From Nansenia antarctica (lineage: Eukaryota; Chordata; Actinopteri; Argentiniformes; Microstomatidae), in NCBI GenBank assembly GCA_963989245.1, contig OZ022353.1:27319593-27383592 (forward strand): a stretch of 64,000 nt of DNA, given 5' to 3'. The translations under genes and the position numbers were made by a program. The notes below the pieces were generated by a model, which was given only the letters and a program-made list of their open reading frames with translations, did no database searches and was not told the origin of the DNA. This document shows, piece after piece, positions 11,379 to 24,521 of the stretch. Numbering within the stretch: position 1 is the first letter of the stretch; every line of letters begins with the position of its first letter.

Positions 11379-12037
11379 GTACGCCACAGGTTTTTCTCGT
11401 TCAACGTTAAGTTACAGGTCGTATTCGCGGCACCGTTTATTGTGCAGGCGGGCAGATTTTGGAGCCCCCTAGCAACACATTTTGATTGGATAAAAGCTCT
11501 AACATAAAGGCCAGCCCTCCAAATCTCAATCGGAGACTGGAAGCAGCGCAACCAAGAGGAAAGCTATGAAATGAAGAGAATAGACTATGGGGAATCATTA
11601 ATACATATTTGTGGAAAAAATATATTAAAATAAAATGTATATTCTGATGATGTTTAGGCCAGCAGAGAAGGCCTTGCTGGCCCTGACGGCACACCACTGC
11701 AGGATTGGTGTAATGTGTTCAAATTTCTTTGTTTTTGTTAGGACCCTAGCAGCGGCGTTTTGGATGAGCTGCAATTTACGAACCGCTCCTTTAGATAGGC
11801 CTGTTAGTAGACCATTACAATAATCAAGTCTACTCGAAACAAATGCATGGAGTTTTTCAAGGTCTTGCTTGGACATGAAACCTCTCGTTCTTGTTATGTT
11901 TTTCAGGTGATAGTAGGCTGATTTAGTTATCGAGTTTATGTGGCTGTTGAAGTTTTCTGACCTTTTTTTACTGTGAAGAGAGAGAGAATCAAGTTTTGCA
12001 CTGACTTTCGATCTTTTGTCAGGTGCACCGAATACAA

Positions 12038-12566
12038 TTATCTCTGTTTTGTCCCTAGTTGGAGGAAGTTTTGTGTCATCCAGGCGTTTATTTGCTCAAT
12101 GCAATTACAGAGATTGTCAATGGGACTATAGTCGTTCGGTGAGAGGGCTATGTAGATTTGAGTGTCATCCGCATAGTTGTGGTAGGCAATTTTGTTCTTT
12201 TTTATGATGTGTCCCAATGGAAGCATGTAGATTGAATAGAAGGGGGCCAAGGATTGACCCTTGGGGAACCCCACATGTCATTTTAATTTAGTCAGATACA
12301 AAGTTGCCAATGGAGACATAGTAGCTTCTGTCCTGTAGGTAGGATCTAAACCAGTTTAGGGCAGTGCCCGAAAGTCCTACCCAGGTTTTTAGTCTATCTA
12401 TTAGAATGTCATGGTCTACAGTGTCAAAGGCAGCACTAAGATCTAGTAGTACCAAAACTGAGATTTTTCCGGAGTCTGTGTTTACGCGAATGTCATTAAG
12501 GACCTTAATAAGGGCCGTTTCAGTGCTATGTAGATTACATTTGTCTTCGCAGTTTAAGATACACAC
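12038..12566 (-). pseudogene. L2 reverse transcriptase fragment
   Basis: The upstream segment (12566-12288) contains LLDLSAAFDTVDHDILIDRL and WFRSYLQDRSYYV. The downstream segment (12274-12038) contains FPKGQSLAPFYSIYMLPLG and the catalytic YADDTQIY. The two are separated by a stop and frame change near 12280, and GVPQGS has decayed to GFPKGQS. Both are hallmarks of the L2 palm domain. Further C-terminal L2 sequence with the usual LQLIQNAAARVLT continues to about 11708. Confidence 0.9.
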
Positions 12567-12660
12567 ATTAATCTGCTGCGGTAGTAAACACAGCGCAGTA
12601 GAATGACGTCACACCGTCATATTAATGTGTGTATCTTAAACTGCGAAGACAATTGTAATC
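12533..12660. repeat. near-perfect 40-bp inverted repeat with 48-bp loop
   Basis: The arm TTGTCTTCGCAGTTTAAGAT continuing to CACATTAAT (12541-12572) is repeated exactly inverted at 12621-12652. With one single-base indel the match extends to GATTACA at both outer edges. It lies at the 5' truncation point of the L2 copy, so it may be a 5'-inversion scar of LINE integration. Confidence 0.9.
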
Positions 12661-13223
12661 TTCTTGCACTTGAATAGCATTAAGGTTGATGCAGGCTCAC
12701 TAGTCAGCTATAATATATAACATTTTATATGAAAACACCTGCTAGCATGCTAATTTCACACGTAATTCTAGTGTTAAAATCACAATAAGGGGGGAAACCC
12801 ATCTGAAAAGGGAACACGTACTGCCACCTGCAGGCCTATCTCATGCGTTACAACCAATGACAGTAAAGTTACCATTCATATAGAAAGTTACAGTACGTAC
12901 ACACAACTAATACGAATATGTATTGCAGTTCAATTTAGAAATAGTGTGCGACATTTATCTTTACTACGTCTTATGTTTTGTCTAATATGTATTTGAAGTT
13001 TATTGCAAAGATACAGCTTTGCCCTTCGCTATGCGCAATACCACAGTGTAACCGGAACTGAAAGAATGAATACTTGTTTCCGGGGACGGCATGTGACGGA
13101 CCACAACATCACGACCAACAACACCAGACGTAACAGTGATCTCTCTCGTTGTCTTTCCTTCTCCAGAGTCGTCAGAGATAGAACCTTATCTCAGCTCTTA
13201 AACCCTAACCTTACCTGTCTGAC
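12661..13223 (+). promoter_or_regulatory. intergenic and probable PSMF1 upstream region
   Basis: No repeat or gene was recognised. The stretch directly before the PSMF1 start codon has a CTCTCTCGTTGTCTTTCCTT pyrimidine run (about 13140-13160) and should contain the 5' UTR and promoter. I cannot place the transcription start. Confidence 0.35.
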
Positions 13224-13352
13224 ATGGCGGGGCTGGAGGTGTTGTACACCGGCCTGGCAGGGAGCATCAGCTGTCCTCAGGACGTGGTTGTGTGTTTCGT
13301 TCACTGGGAAATGATAAAGAGCGGATACAAGTGTCTGGGGTCTGGCGATGAG
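13224..13352 (+). CDS. psmf1: PSMF1 coding exon 1
   Basis: Encodes residues 1-43 (MAGLEVLYTG to GSGDE), including the conserved CFVHWEM helix of the FP domain. Ends GAG followed by GTGAGA. The start is chosen because MAGLEVL is the conserved PI31 N terminus. Confidence 0.95.
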
Positions 13353-16300
13353 GTGAGAGGGCTGCTGGCTGCTACTGCTAGATAGATAGACAGACAAACA
13401 GACAGACAGATAGCTACAGATAGTTAGATAGTCAATGTTATCACTTGGTGTCAAGCAGTTTAGCGATTAAACTAGGATGACATTGAGCTGATGTCATGGT
13501 GCCCGGGCTGTTAGAGAGGCAGGAAGAGAGGGAGGGAGAGAGGCAGGGAGAGAGGCAGGAAGAGAGGCAGGTAGAGAGGCAGGGAGAGAGAGAGGGAGGG
13601 AGAGAGGCAGGAAGAGAGGCAGGTAGAGAGGCAGGTAGAGAGGCAGGAAGAGAGGCAGGTAGAGAGGCAGGGAGAGAGGCAGGGAGAGAGGCAGGGAGAG
13701 AGGCAGGAAGAGAGGCAGGAAGAGAGGCAGGGAGAGAGGCAGAAAGAGAGGCAGGGAGAGAGGCAGGAAGAGAGGCAGGAAGAGAGGCAGGGAGGGAGAG
13801 AGGCAGGGAGAGAGGCAGGAAGAGAGGCAGGGAGAGAGGCAGGAAGAGAGGCAGGGAGGGAGAGAGGCAGGAAGAGAGGCAGGGAGAGAGGCAGGAAGAG
13901 AGGCAGGGAGGGAGAGAGGCAGGAGGAGAGGCAGGGAGAGAGGCTGGAAGAGAGGCAGGGAGAGAGGCAGGAAGAGAGGCAGGGAGAGAGGCAGGAAGGC
14001 TCATGTTGCCATAGTGATGTACCCTTTTCCCGACTGTGTCGAAATGATCAGCACAGTGATCGGTTCATCACTGTCTAGCTTGCAATATGAATCTTATGGC
14101 TGAAGAGTAGTGTCTAGCCATCTATTTTGATTGTCGATTATGTGAATGTGATGTTATATATTTATCTGAAGTAACGTTCAGAGATTCAAGCTGCCATAAC
14201 CTAGGAGGTGCAAACAGGCTCTCCTCCTGTCCTGACCATGCGTTAACATTGGGCTATCTGTGTTATCTGTCAGCTGATGTGTCTTTCACTCTGTTGTCAT
14301 GATCAGCCTGGGAGTGGTGACAAGAAGTCGGAGTGTCTTCCCTCTGGTTGGAACAGCAGTAAGGAGTTGTTCACCCTGCGATACCAGTCTAATGATGACA
14401 AGTCACATGTCCTGGTCAAAGCCATCACTGTGGACTCCACCTTGATCTTCAACCTAATGGTAAACTACAAACCATATACTGTAGTCTTCGACTCATATAG
14501 CGATAAGTTATTTCTTAGAAAAGTCTACAGGCTTGATCTAGATGTTCTTTTCTCCTGTTCGTCGTCAGGATTCAGCCACTGAGCAAGTGTCAGACCTGAC
14601 GGTGAATGTCGGTGAATATGTGGATGCCGATCATTTGCAAACATTTGAAAGGTTGGTTCATATGTTGCAACAGTAATCAACATTATCATATGCTATTAGA
14701 TGTTATTCTCTCCTTCTGTTATTCCTGTAGAGCACATTGTTTTGCATTTGTGTATGAAATGTTATATGGGTCAATGACGGATAAGGTTTGCAGAAGTGCA
14801 AAGAGGTAAATGATGTATAACACATTTTCCATTAATAATATATGTTATGTTTTGCACCCAAAGATGTGCAAATAGGACTAACATAGATTGTCATCATTCG
14901 TTACAACCATTATATTTATATTCAGGCTACCGGTAACTAGATTTCTGGTTGTACCGAATGATTATTTTTGGTTTTACCAAATTACTTTCTTCAAATAAAC
15001 AGTTAAAACAGGCACATGTTTAGCTACCTATGTGAGAACTTGACTTTGAGCTTGAACTTAGCAATATAAGAATTCATATTAAATATATCTTTCTAAAATA
15101 TTTCAACATTTTCAGTGTGTTTTAGCGGTTGTACCGAATGATGTGATGAGGACATTCATAACAGGGAGTGGAAAAGTGCATTTATCAAACATTTAAGCTG
15201 GCTACTTTTCTTCTCACTCAGAGAGTCTGCTGCAGGGGTCTTAATGATGTAATATCCCGTCACATGATGATTATCAGTTGATTTGATCCAAAATGGTGCC
15301 ATGGTTGCTCCGAATAATATCAGTGACCTTTTTTTTGTGTGACAAAAGTGATTTGAGGAAAGCAAACATTTCTACATAAAAATCCTTAACCATTTTGCAG
15401 TATATTGTTATAAACCCTTGTAAAATCATGCCAGAATGTTTATATAATAGTTGTAATAATAATTTTAGATATTTTAATGGCACATTAGCTGGTTGCATTT
15501 GTGTTCAGACGGTTATACCGAATTACTTTTCAACCCTTTAAAGAGCTTTAAAGAACTGTAAATAGTGTTAGTTATCATAATGTATATATATATTAATTGT
15601 TAATTTTAGAAAATATTACATTCAGACACAAAATGTACACGTCATGTCATTGACCCATATACAGTGGGGGAAAGAAGTACTCAACAAATTAACAATGTTT
15701 TTATTCAACATATTTCCATTGCAACTATTCACATGACATTTAGACCAGACCAGTATTAACTCAATAACACTACACAGCTAAAGGAATTGGAACACTCCAA
15801 TCCCCCCCAAAAAGTGTTGTGCAATGAAGGGGAATGACACAGGAAAGAAGTAGGCCTATTGAACACACTAACTTAAATTTGTTTCCAATGACACCTTCAA
15901 GACACTTCCTGTACGAATTAACACATCTCTCACAGTGATCAGGTGGGATTTGTCCCGTTCTTCAACACAGACAGTCTTTAAATCTTGAGGATTCCAGGGG
16001 GCCTGCTGGTGAATCTTGATCTTCTGTTCCTTCCACACATTTTCTATTGGATTGGATTGCCATTGGACTCGCCAGTCCAACACATTTTATTTTCTTCCTC
16101 TTGAACCCATTGAGAGTCTCCTTTGCCGTATGTTTTGGATCATTCTGGGTCCACCTGCGTCTCAACCTCATCATCTTGATGAATGACAGATTCTTCTCAA
16201 GAATTTCCCAGTACATGGCTCCATTCATCTTCCCTTCAATCATTTTGATTCCACCAATACCATGTGAAGAGAAACAGCTTCATACCATGATGCTTCCACG

Positions 16301-19300
16301 TCCAAACATCATTGTAGTTATGGTATTTTTAGGATCATACGCAGAGCCATTTCTCCCCCAAACATGGCGCGTCGTATTGTTGTAAAGTTAGATTTTTGTC
16401 TTGTCTGACCAGACTACACTCTCCCAGTAATCTACAGGCTTCTCCCAATGTTTTCTAACTTCAAACAAGCTTCAAAATGTATTTTCTTTACTGTACCCAT
16501 TCCTTCCAGGTTTTTCTGCAGCTTTGCTCGAGTGGTCCTTGGCTCTTGGACTACACTTCTGACTAACTTTCTGACTGCCCGGTCCGAAATCTTGTGAGGA
16601 GCTCCTGTGCATGGCTGGTTGATGGTCGAATGATGTTTCTTCCACTTGCGAATAATGGCCCCAATGGTGTTTACGAGAATATTTAGGAGTTGAGAAATGT
16701 GTTGGTAACCAGTGCCGTTACTATGCTGCTCAACAATGTTGTTGCGAAGGTCTGGGGAGAGCTCTTTGCCTCTACCCATCATTAGATGTTTCTTGCAGGA
16801 AAGCTTGGTGACAAATGATTTGTTTACTTGCATTCAGAGGTGGGAAACCCTTTTTCAAAGAGTGGAAGTACTTACCCACCAAACTGCACTAACCCAGCTG
16901 ATTCTAATCAGCACAGGTAGGAGAACTCATTAGTGGCATAAGCTGGTTTAGTGCTTTTTCTTACTGTGTTCAGTATGTTTTTCCAGTGTCATTCCACTTT
17001 ATCGCACATAGCTTTTTTTTAATGAATTGGAATGTTACAATTGCTTTAGCTATGTAGTTTTCTTGAGTTTAATACCAATGTCCAGTCTTAATTCCAAGTG
17101 AATTGCTGCAATGGAAATATGTTGAATGAAACAAATTGTTGATGTGTTAAATATTTATTTCCCCTACTACTATTTAGTTCTATATTTGATATTTGATCGC
17201 CCTGTCTTGTCAGTGTATTTAAGAACACAGAGGATTTGGCGTCAAAGGTGAAGACACGACTCCTTTCCTTAGTGACCGCGCCGAAAGTAGAGGGGAGTAA
17301 AAAGAAGAAGGAGAAGAAGAGTAAGAGAGACACGTCAGACGACAACCAGCCGGACAGTGACCCTCTCCGCATTCCTACAAGACAACCGCACACTGGGAGG
17401 CAGCCTGACTGGTGAGCGCTATAGCAGTATAGCAGAGGTAGTAATGATAGTACAGTACTTTATCAGTCTGTGCCACAGAGCATCGATTAACGCTCACGCA
17501 TACTTTGCCACCCCTAATTTCACTGATATGTACAAATTGGCCCATGAACCACTCTAAGTACAGTAGGCTGACCTCACACAGTAGGGTAGAACTAATGCAC
17601 ATGCTGTGTTCAAGAAGTAACACATCGGTTTTGATTCATTAGTCAATTGTTTTATCAAGAGCTTGAAGCCAGGCGAATATGATTTGTGTTGAGTATGTTG
17701 ATTTATACTATTTATAGGAAGAATTGTGCTGGTCAGCCGGGACAATTAATGAACAACCTTCTTACACTGAACACAGCATGACACGTCACTGCTCTGTCCC
17801 AGTCCCACCATCAGACTGTCTGTCTGTTTCCCCCAGTATGGTGTGGGCTGTGGGGTACAGTATGGTGTGGGCTGTGGGGTACAGTATGGTGTGGGCTGTG
17901 GGGTACAGTATGGTGTGGGCTGTGGGGTACAGTATGGTGTGGGCTGTGGGGTACAGTATGGTGTGGGCTGTGGGGTACAGTATGGTGTGGGCTGTGGGGT
18001 ACAGTATGGTGTGGGCTGTGGAGTACAGTAGGTTGTGGGGGGAAAAAACAAGGATGAAAGTAGTAGTTATTTTGATAATGGTGTAGGCTAGTTCAAATGT
18101 AATGCCTCTATGAGAGATCATATAGATATATTGTTAACTATTAGCCCATCTATTGTGCGGTTTTCCCTGATCCATTTGAAGACGAGATGAATTGTGCACA
18201 CCCAAACGCAGACTTATACAAAGCCTGGCCCATAAAGTTGTTGCCTTTAAATACGTGTGATTGACTGCATACAATTCCTTGCGTCTAAATTAGTCACACA
18301 TTTGCTCTAAAAGAACAGTTGAGGTGGATAATGAAATGAGACAATATGAAAGGAGGTACTGTGTTAAAGTAAGAAATAATTGACAAAGTGGGAACTAAAA
18401 GCGGACATTAACTACAGAGTGAAGCTACAATATAAATGGATTTGCCCCCCCCCCCCCACACACACACACACACACACACTTTAAACACACACACACACAC
18501 TCTCTCTCTCTCTCTCTCCCTGGTGGCACTCTCATGCCCTCCTTTCCTTTTGATGGTTGGCTTGGAGCGCTGTCTAGACACTCTGTGTGTCACGCGATGA
18601 GCTTAGCATTCACAGACACAGGCTGTGTCTCCGTCCTCTCCTCCTCTGACTCTCCTTCGTCTGCACTGATCTGAGGACACAGGAGAGGTGACGGCAACAT
18701 GGGCCATGGCTATTATTGGCCGTTCACTTTTACCCATCCAGGTCACTCCGATGGAGGGAAGGAGAGTCAAGGAGAGGAGGCAACTTTCATTCTACTGAGA
18801 TGCACCTGCCACATTACTATCCAACTCCCTACTGAAATAATGACCTCATGGTTATTTGCCTAGGGGATTAATGAGAGAAGAACCGTAAACAGTTTTAGTC
18901 TAGTCTTGGCTGTGGATGTGGATTTGAGGGTAATGTAGATGTACACTTGTATGAGGTGCTGGCAACTGGCTGCTACTGGGTGTGTCTTCCAAGCACGTTA
19001 TCTTCCCATCCTATTCAATACTTGAATAGGGGCCTGTGTGTCTACTGAGAAGGAGAGAGAAAGAGTAAGGGAGGTAGAGAGAGAGGGAGCTGGAGGGTGA
19101 GAGGAAGAGAGAGGGGAGTAGAGAGAGAGGGAGCTGGAGGGTGAGAGGAAGAGAGAGAGAGGTAGAGAGAGAGGGAGCTGGAGGGTGAGAGGAAGAGAGA
19201 GGGAGGTAGAGAGAGAGGGAGCTGGAGGGTGAGAGGTAGAGAGAGAGACAGGGAGCTGGAGGGTGAGAGGAAGAGAGAGGGAGGTAGACAAAACATGAGA

Positions 19301-19709
19301 GGGCACAGAGAGTCTATTTTTAAACAGCTGAGTAGTGTCAGTCTCCTTCTGCAGACAGGAGGCCGGGGGGGTGGTGCAGGAGAGGAGAGTGTTGTCCTGA
19401 GGAGATGGATCCTGTCACTTGGCTTCTGTCTTCCCCCCCCCCCCCCCCCTTTTTATTTTTCCTGATGACCCTATCAGATTGATCTGGTGATGTCAGCGAT
19501 TTATCGACCTTGCTGTTTTTGCTGTTCTTTCCTGGAGGGAAGGAAGGGAAGCAGAAAGAAAGAGAGAGAGAGTGGGTGGGAGGGAGGGACAGAGAGGGCG
19601 GAAGGGGGAGAGAGAGGGAGGGAGGGAGGAAGAAAAAAAGGGCCCTCATTAATAACAAACTGAACAGGGCTAACCTGCGGAGAGACAGCTTGGATAAACA
19701 CGTGCATGC

Positions 19710-19741
<32 letters not shown>

Positions 19742-22700
19742 GCGTGTGCGTGCGTGCGTGCGTTGGGGAGGGGACACTTGCTGTATCAGATGAACATTAG
19801 AATAGAGAACAGTATACAGTTAGGTCCGGAAGTATTTGGACAGTGACACAATTTCCATAATTTTGGCTCTGTATGCCACCACAATGGATTTGAAATGAAA
19901 CAATCGAGATGCAATTGAAGTGCAGACTTTCAGCTGGGGGTTGAACCAAAATATTGTATGAAACGTTTAGGAATTGCAACCATTTTTATACACGGTCCTA
20001 TTTTCAGGAGCTCAAAAGTAATTGGACAAATTAACATAATCCTAAATAAAATGTTCATTTTTAATACTTTGTCGAGAATACTTTGCAGGCAATGACTGCC
20101 TGAAGTCTGGAGCCCATGGACATCACCAAATGCTGGGTTTCCTCCTTTGTGATGCTTTGCCAGGCCTTTACTGCAGCAGTGTTCAGTTGTTGTTTGTTCG
20201 TGGGTCTTTCTGCCTTTAGTTTTGTCTTCAGCAAGTGAAATGCATGCTTGATCGGGTTGAGATCAGGTGATTGACTGGCCATTGCAGAATATTCCACTTC
20301 TTTGCCGTAAAAAAGTCCTGGGTTGCTTACGCAGTATGTTTTGGGTCATTGTCCATCTGTATTGTGAAGCACCATCCAATCAACTTTGCTGAATTTGTCT
20401 GAATCTGAGCAGACAGAATATCCCTAAACACTTCAGAATTCATCCGTCTGCTTCTGTCTTCTGTCACATCATCAATAAACACTAGTGACCCAGTGCCATT
20501 GGAAGCCATGCATGCCCATGTCATCACACTGCCTCCACGTTTTTTTACAGATGATGTGGTATGCGTCGGATCATGAGCCGTTCCAAACCTTCTCCATACT
20601 TTTGTCTTCCCATCATTCTGGTACAAGTTGATCTTAGTTTCATCTGTCCAAAGAATGCTGTTCCAGAACAGGGCTGGCTTTTTTAGATGTTTTTTGGCAA
20701 AGTCTAATCTGCCCTTTCTATTCGTGAGGCTTATGAATGGCTTGCACCTTGTGGTGAACCGTCTGTATTTGTTAATGTGAAGTCTTCCCTTTATGGTACA
20801 CTTGGATAATGATATGCATAGACTGTTCTCCACTTGGCTGGATGTTGTGATGGGGTTTTCCTTTACCATGTAAAGGATCCTGTGATCATTCACCACTCTT
20901 GTCTTCCATGGAGGTCCAGACCTTTTTGTGGTGCCGAGCTCACCAGTGCGTTCTTTATTTCTCAGAATGTACCAAACAGTTAATTTAGCCACCATTAATG
21001 TTCCCGCTATCTCTCTGATGGATTTTTGTTTTGTTTTTGCAGCCTAAGGATGGTGCCTGTTTCACTTGCATTGAGAGCTCTGTTGACCGCATGTTGTGCG
21101 TATACAGCAACAGCTTCCAAATGCAAATGCCACACATGGAATCAACTCAGACCTTTTACCTGCTTAATTGATGATTGAATGAAGGAATAGCCCACACTGG
21201 CCCATGAAACAGCTTTTGACTCAATTGTCCAATTACTTTTGGTCCCTTGAAAAAGAGGGAGCTCCATATTAAAGAGCTGTAATTCCTAAACCCTTCCTTC
21301 AATTTGGATGTGAATGCCCTCACCCTTAACGCTGAGAGTCTGCACTTTAAGCCCATTATATAACTGTAACTTGAAGATGTTTTGGTAAACAGCTAAAATA
21401 ACACAAATTCTGTCTGTGTCCATATATATATATGGACCTAACTGTATATGCAAGTACAAATCAGACAATTTGAATTTAATAAGTTGAACAAACACTGAAT
21501 GTTTGTCTTAGCATACAGTGGGTTTGGAAAGTATTCAGACCACCTTCACTCTTTGTCATATTGCAGCCATTTGCTAAAATCAATTAATTTCATTTTTTTC
21601 CTCGTTCATGCACACACAGCACCCAATATTGTCAGAAAAACACAGACTTGCAGAAATGTTTGCAGATTTATTACAAAATAAACACTGAAATATCACATGG
21701 CCATACGTATTCAGACCCTTTGCTGTGACACTTGTATATTTAACTCAGGTGCTGTCCAATTCTTCTGATCATCCTTGAGATGGGCCTACACCTTCATTGG
21801 AGTCCAGCTGTGCTTAATTATATTGATTGGACTTGATTAGGAAAAGCACACACCTGTCAATATAAGACCTTACAGCTCACAGTGTAAAGTCAGAGCAAAT
21901 GAGAATCATGATGTCGAAGGAACTGACTGAAGAGCTGAGGGACAGAATTGTGGCAAGGCACAGATCTGGCCAAGGCTACAAAAAAATGTATGTTGCACTT
22001 AAGCTTCCTAAGAGCACAGTGGCCTCCATAATCCTTAAATGGAAGACGTTTGGGATGACCAGGACTCTTCCTCGAACTGGCCGTCCGGCCAAACTGAGCA
22101 TCCGGGGGAGAAGAGCCTTGGTGAGAGAGGTAAAGAAGAACCCAAAGATCACTCTGGCTGAGCTCCAGAGATGCAGCGGGGAGATGGGACAAGTTCTAGA
22201 AAGACAACCATCACTGCAGCCCTCCACCAGTCGGGGCTTTATGGCAGAGTGGCCCGACGGAAGCCTCTCCTCAGTGCAAAACACATGAAAGCCTGCATTG
22301 TGTTTGCCAAAAAACACCTGAAGGACTCCCAGACTCTGAGAAATAAAATTCTCTGGTCTGATGAGACCAAAATCGAACTTTTTGGTCTTAATTCTAAGCG
22401 GTATGTGTGGAGAACACCTGGCACTGCTCATCACCTGCCTAATACCTACAGTGAAGCATGGTGGTGGCAGCATCAGGCTGTGGGGTGTTTTTCAGCTGCG
22501 GGGACAGGATGACTGGTTGCAATTGAAGGAAAGATGAATGCAGCCAAGTACAATGATATCCTGGACAAAAACCTTTTCCCAGAGTGTTCACGACCTCAGA
22601 ATGGGCCGAAGGTTCACCTTCCAACAAGACAATGATCCCAAGCACACAGCTAAAATAACGAAGGAGTGGTTTCAGAACAACTCTGTGAATGTTCTTGAAT

Positions 22701-23168
22701 GGCCGAGCCAGAGTCCTGACTTAAATCCAATTGAGCATCTCTGGAGAGACCTGAAGATGGCTGTCCACCAACGTTCACCATCCAACCTGACAGAACTGGA
22801 GAGGATCTGCAAGGAGAAATGGCAAAAGATCCCCAAATCCAGGTGTGAAAAACTTGTTGGATCATTCCCAAGAAGACTCATGGCTGTATTGGCTCAAAAA
22901 GGTGCTTCTACTAAATACTGAGCAAAGGGTCTGAATACTTATGTCCATGTGATATTTCAGTGTTTATTTTGTAATAAATCTGCAAAATGTATGTGTTTTT
23001 CTGACAATATTGGGTGCTGTGTGTGCATGAACGAGGAAAGAAATGAAATTAATTGATTTTAGCAAATGGCTGCAATAGTCAAAGGGTGAAAAACTTAAGG
23101 GGGTCTGAATACTTTCCGAACCCACTGTACATATTGGTGAAGTAGTAGTGTTTCATTTGTCAGAGGAT

Positions 23169-23230
<62 letters not shown>

Positions 23231-24465
23231 GCGTTGTTTTCAGGTCGGACCCCATGGCTCCATTTGCTGCAGGAGGAGCAGACCTGGATCCATTTGGGTG
23301 AGTTTCTGTTTCATTCAGCCGACAACACCAGAGACCTTCAGAATGTCTCCTTGCCGACAACGGCTTTTAGGTAGAAACGTGTGCATATTTTCCCTCCTAC
23401 TGTAGATGCAAAATTAAAAGCGATTGACAGATTCGGTAAGAAGTTCTTCTTGAGTGCAAATCATCTTTGGTTCTTCTGAGTTTAAAACAACTACTCAGCC
23501 ACCAATGCCACGTGGACAAAGGATTATTAACAATTCATTGTAGACTGCTTCTATGTTGTTGTACTTATCTAGGATTAAGGGACTTAAATGGTGAATAATG
23601 AATATAGTGCACAAATACTATGGAAGGATTATTGTCCTTGCAGACACAAAAATAGAAATTAAAGGGATAGTTCACCCGGATTACAACTAACAACCGTTAG
23701 ATTGCTCCCTACGTTGAAAGCAGTCTAGGGGCCAGGAAAGACTGCATTCCCCAGTTTGGATGTGTTTAGGTAGCCAGTGTTAACTTCAAATCACTTTAGC
23801 CACTGTTAACAAAATTAATGGGGCAATTGGAAAAAGTTCAAGATTGCATGGTCAAATCAATTCAAATGAATCCTATGACTTGGTTTGAAGTTACCTATAG
23901 GTGATTTGGCCACACATTTGGAACTTACAGTAGTTGACTTTCCCCATTCCCTCCCATTGTTTTTGGTTTAGCCGTAGCTAAGCTAAGCCATTAGTGGCTA
24001 TTCAAACAAGTCCATATACTAGCTGACTATAGTCTCTCCTGGCCCATAGACTACCACTCACTACTCAAAGAAGGGAACAAGCTCATTTAGTCATTTGGGT
24101 AATGTTCAGGCACAATAGAATAATGGTTGTTCCTCGTCTGTGTTTGCTTCCTAGTGGTCGTGCTGGGGGGATGATTGTGGACCCTCTGCGAGCCGGTTAT
24201 CCTCGTTCTGGGTTTGACCCCTCTGGTGGGTTACCAGGCGTTCTGCCACCAGGCGCTGTGCCACCCGGGGCCCGTTTCGACCCATTTGGCCCTGTCGGGA
24301 GACACAGACCTGGGTAAGACTTACCTTTCACACTGAGGCATTTTAGATTGAGCAAAACAGTGAGCAAGTTGACGACATAAAAGTGATGTTCCGAATAGAT
24401 GGGAAAGTACATAAACAAATGGAGGCTTTGAATACTGAAGCGAGACATTTCATTGCACTACACAA

Positions 24466-24521
<56 letters not shown>

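Larger units (their letters stand above)
10000..11699 (-). mobile_element. hAT element, 8-bp TSD CAGGATTG, with transposase relic and nested solo LTR
   Basis: CAGGATTG flanks both sides (9992-9999 and 11700-11707). The ends begin CAGTGGCGGGCGGTGC and the complement of CAGTGGTGTGCCGTC; an AGGCCTTC block is shared a little further in. The interior holds a hAT transposase fragment on the - strand (10266-10430) and a solo LTR (10810-11378) inserted later. The order of events is therefore L2, then hAT, then LTR element. Confidence 0.88.
9463..12572 (-). mobile_element. L2-type LINE, split by a hAT element
   Basis: LINE sequence covers 9463-9999 and 11700-12572. The left edge (GGCAAGGCAAGTTTATTTGT and CAAAGTGCTTTACATG) is the characteristic fish L2 3' end read from the - strand. 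The right part encodes an L2 reverse transcriptase. The hAT at 10000-11699 duplicated CAGGATTG of the LINE. The 5' part is missing and the break coincides with an inverted repeat (12533-12660). Confidence 0.9.

Noticed and set aside
13441..14014. 187- and 172-codon frames on opposite strands
   Set aside because: They are the GAGGCAGG minisatellite in PSMF1 intron 1 translated (LPASLPAS and GREAGREA).
21976..22473. 165-codon - strand frame inside the Tc1 element
   Set aside because: It is antisense to the Tc1 transposase and has no independent support.
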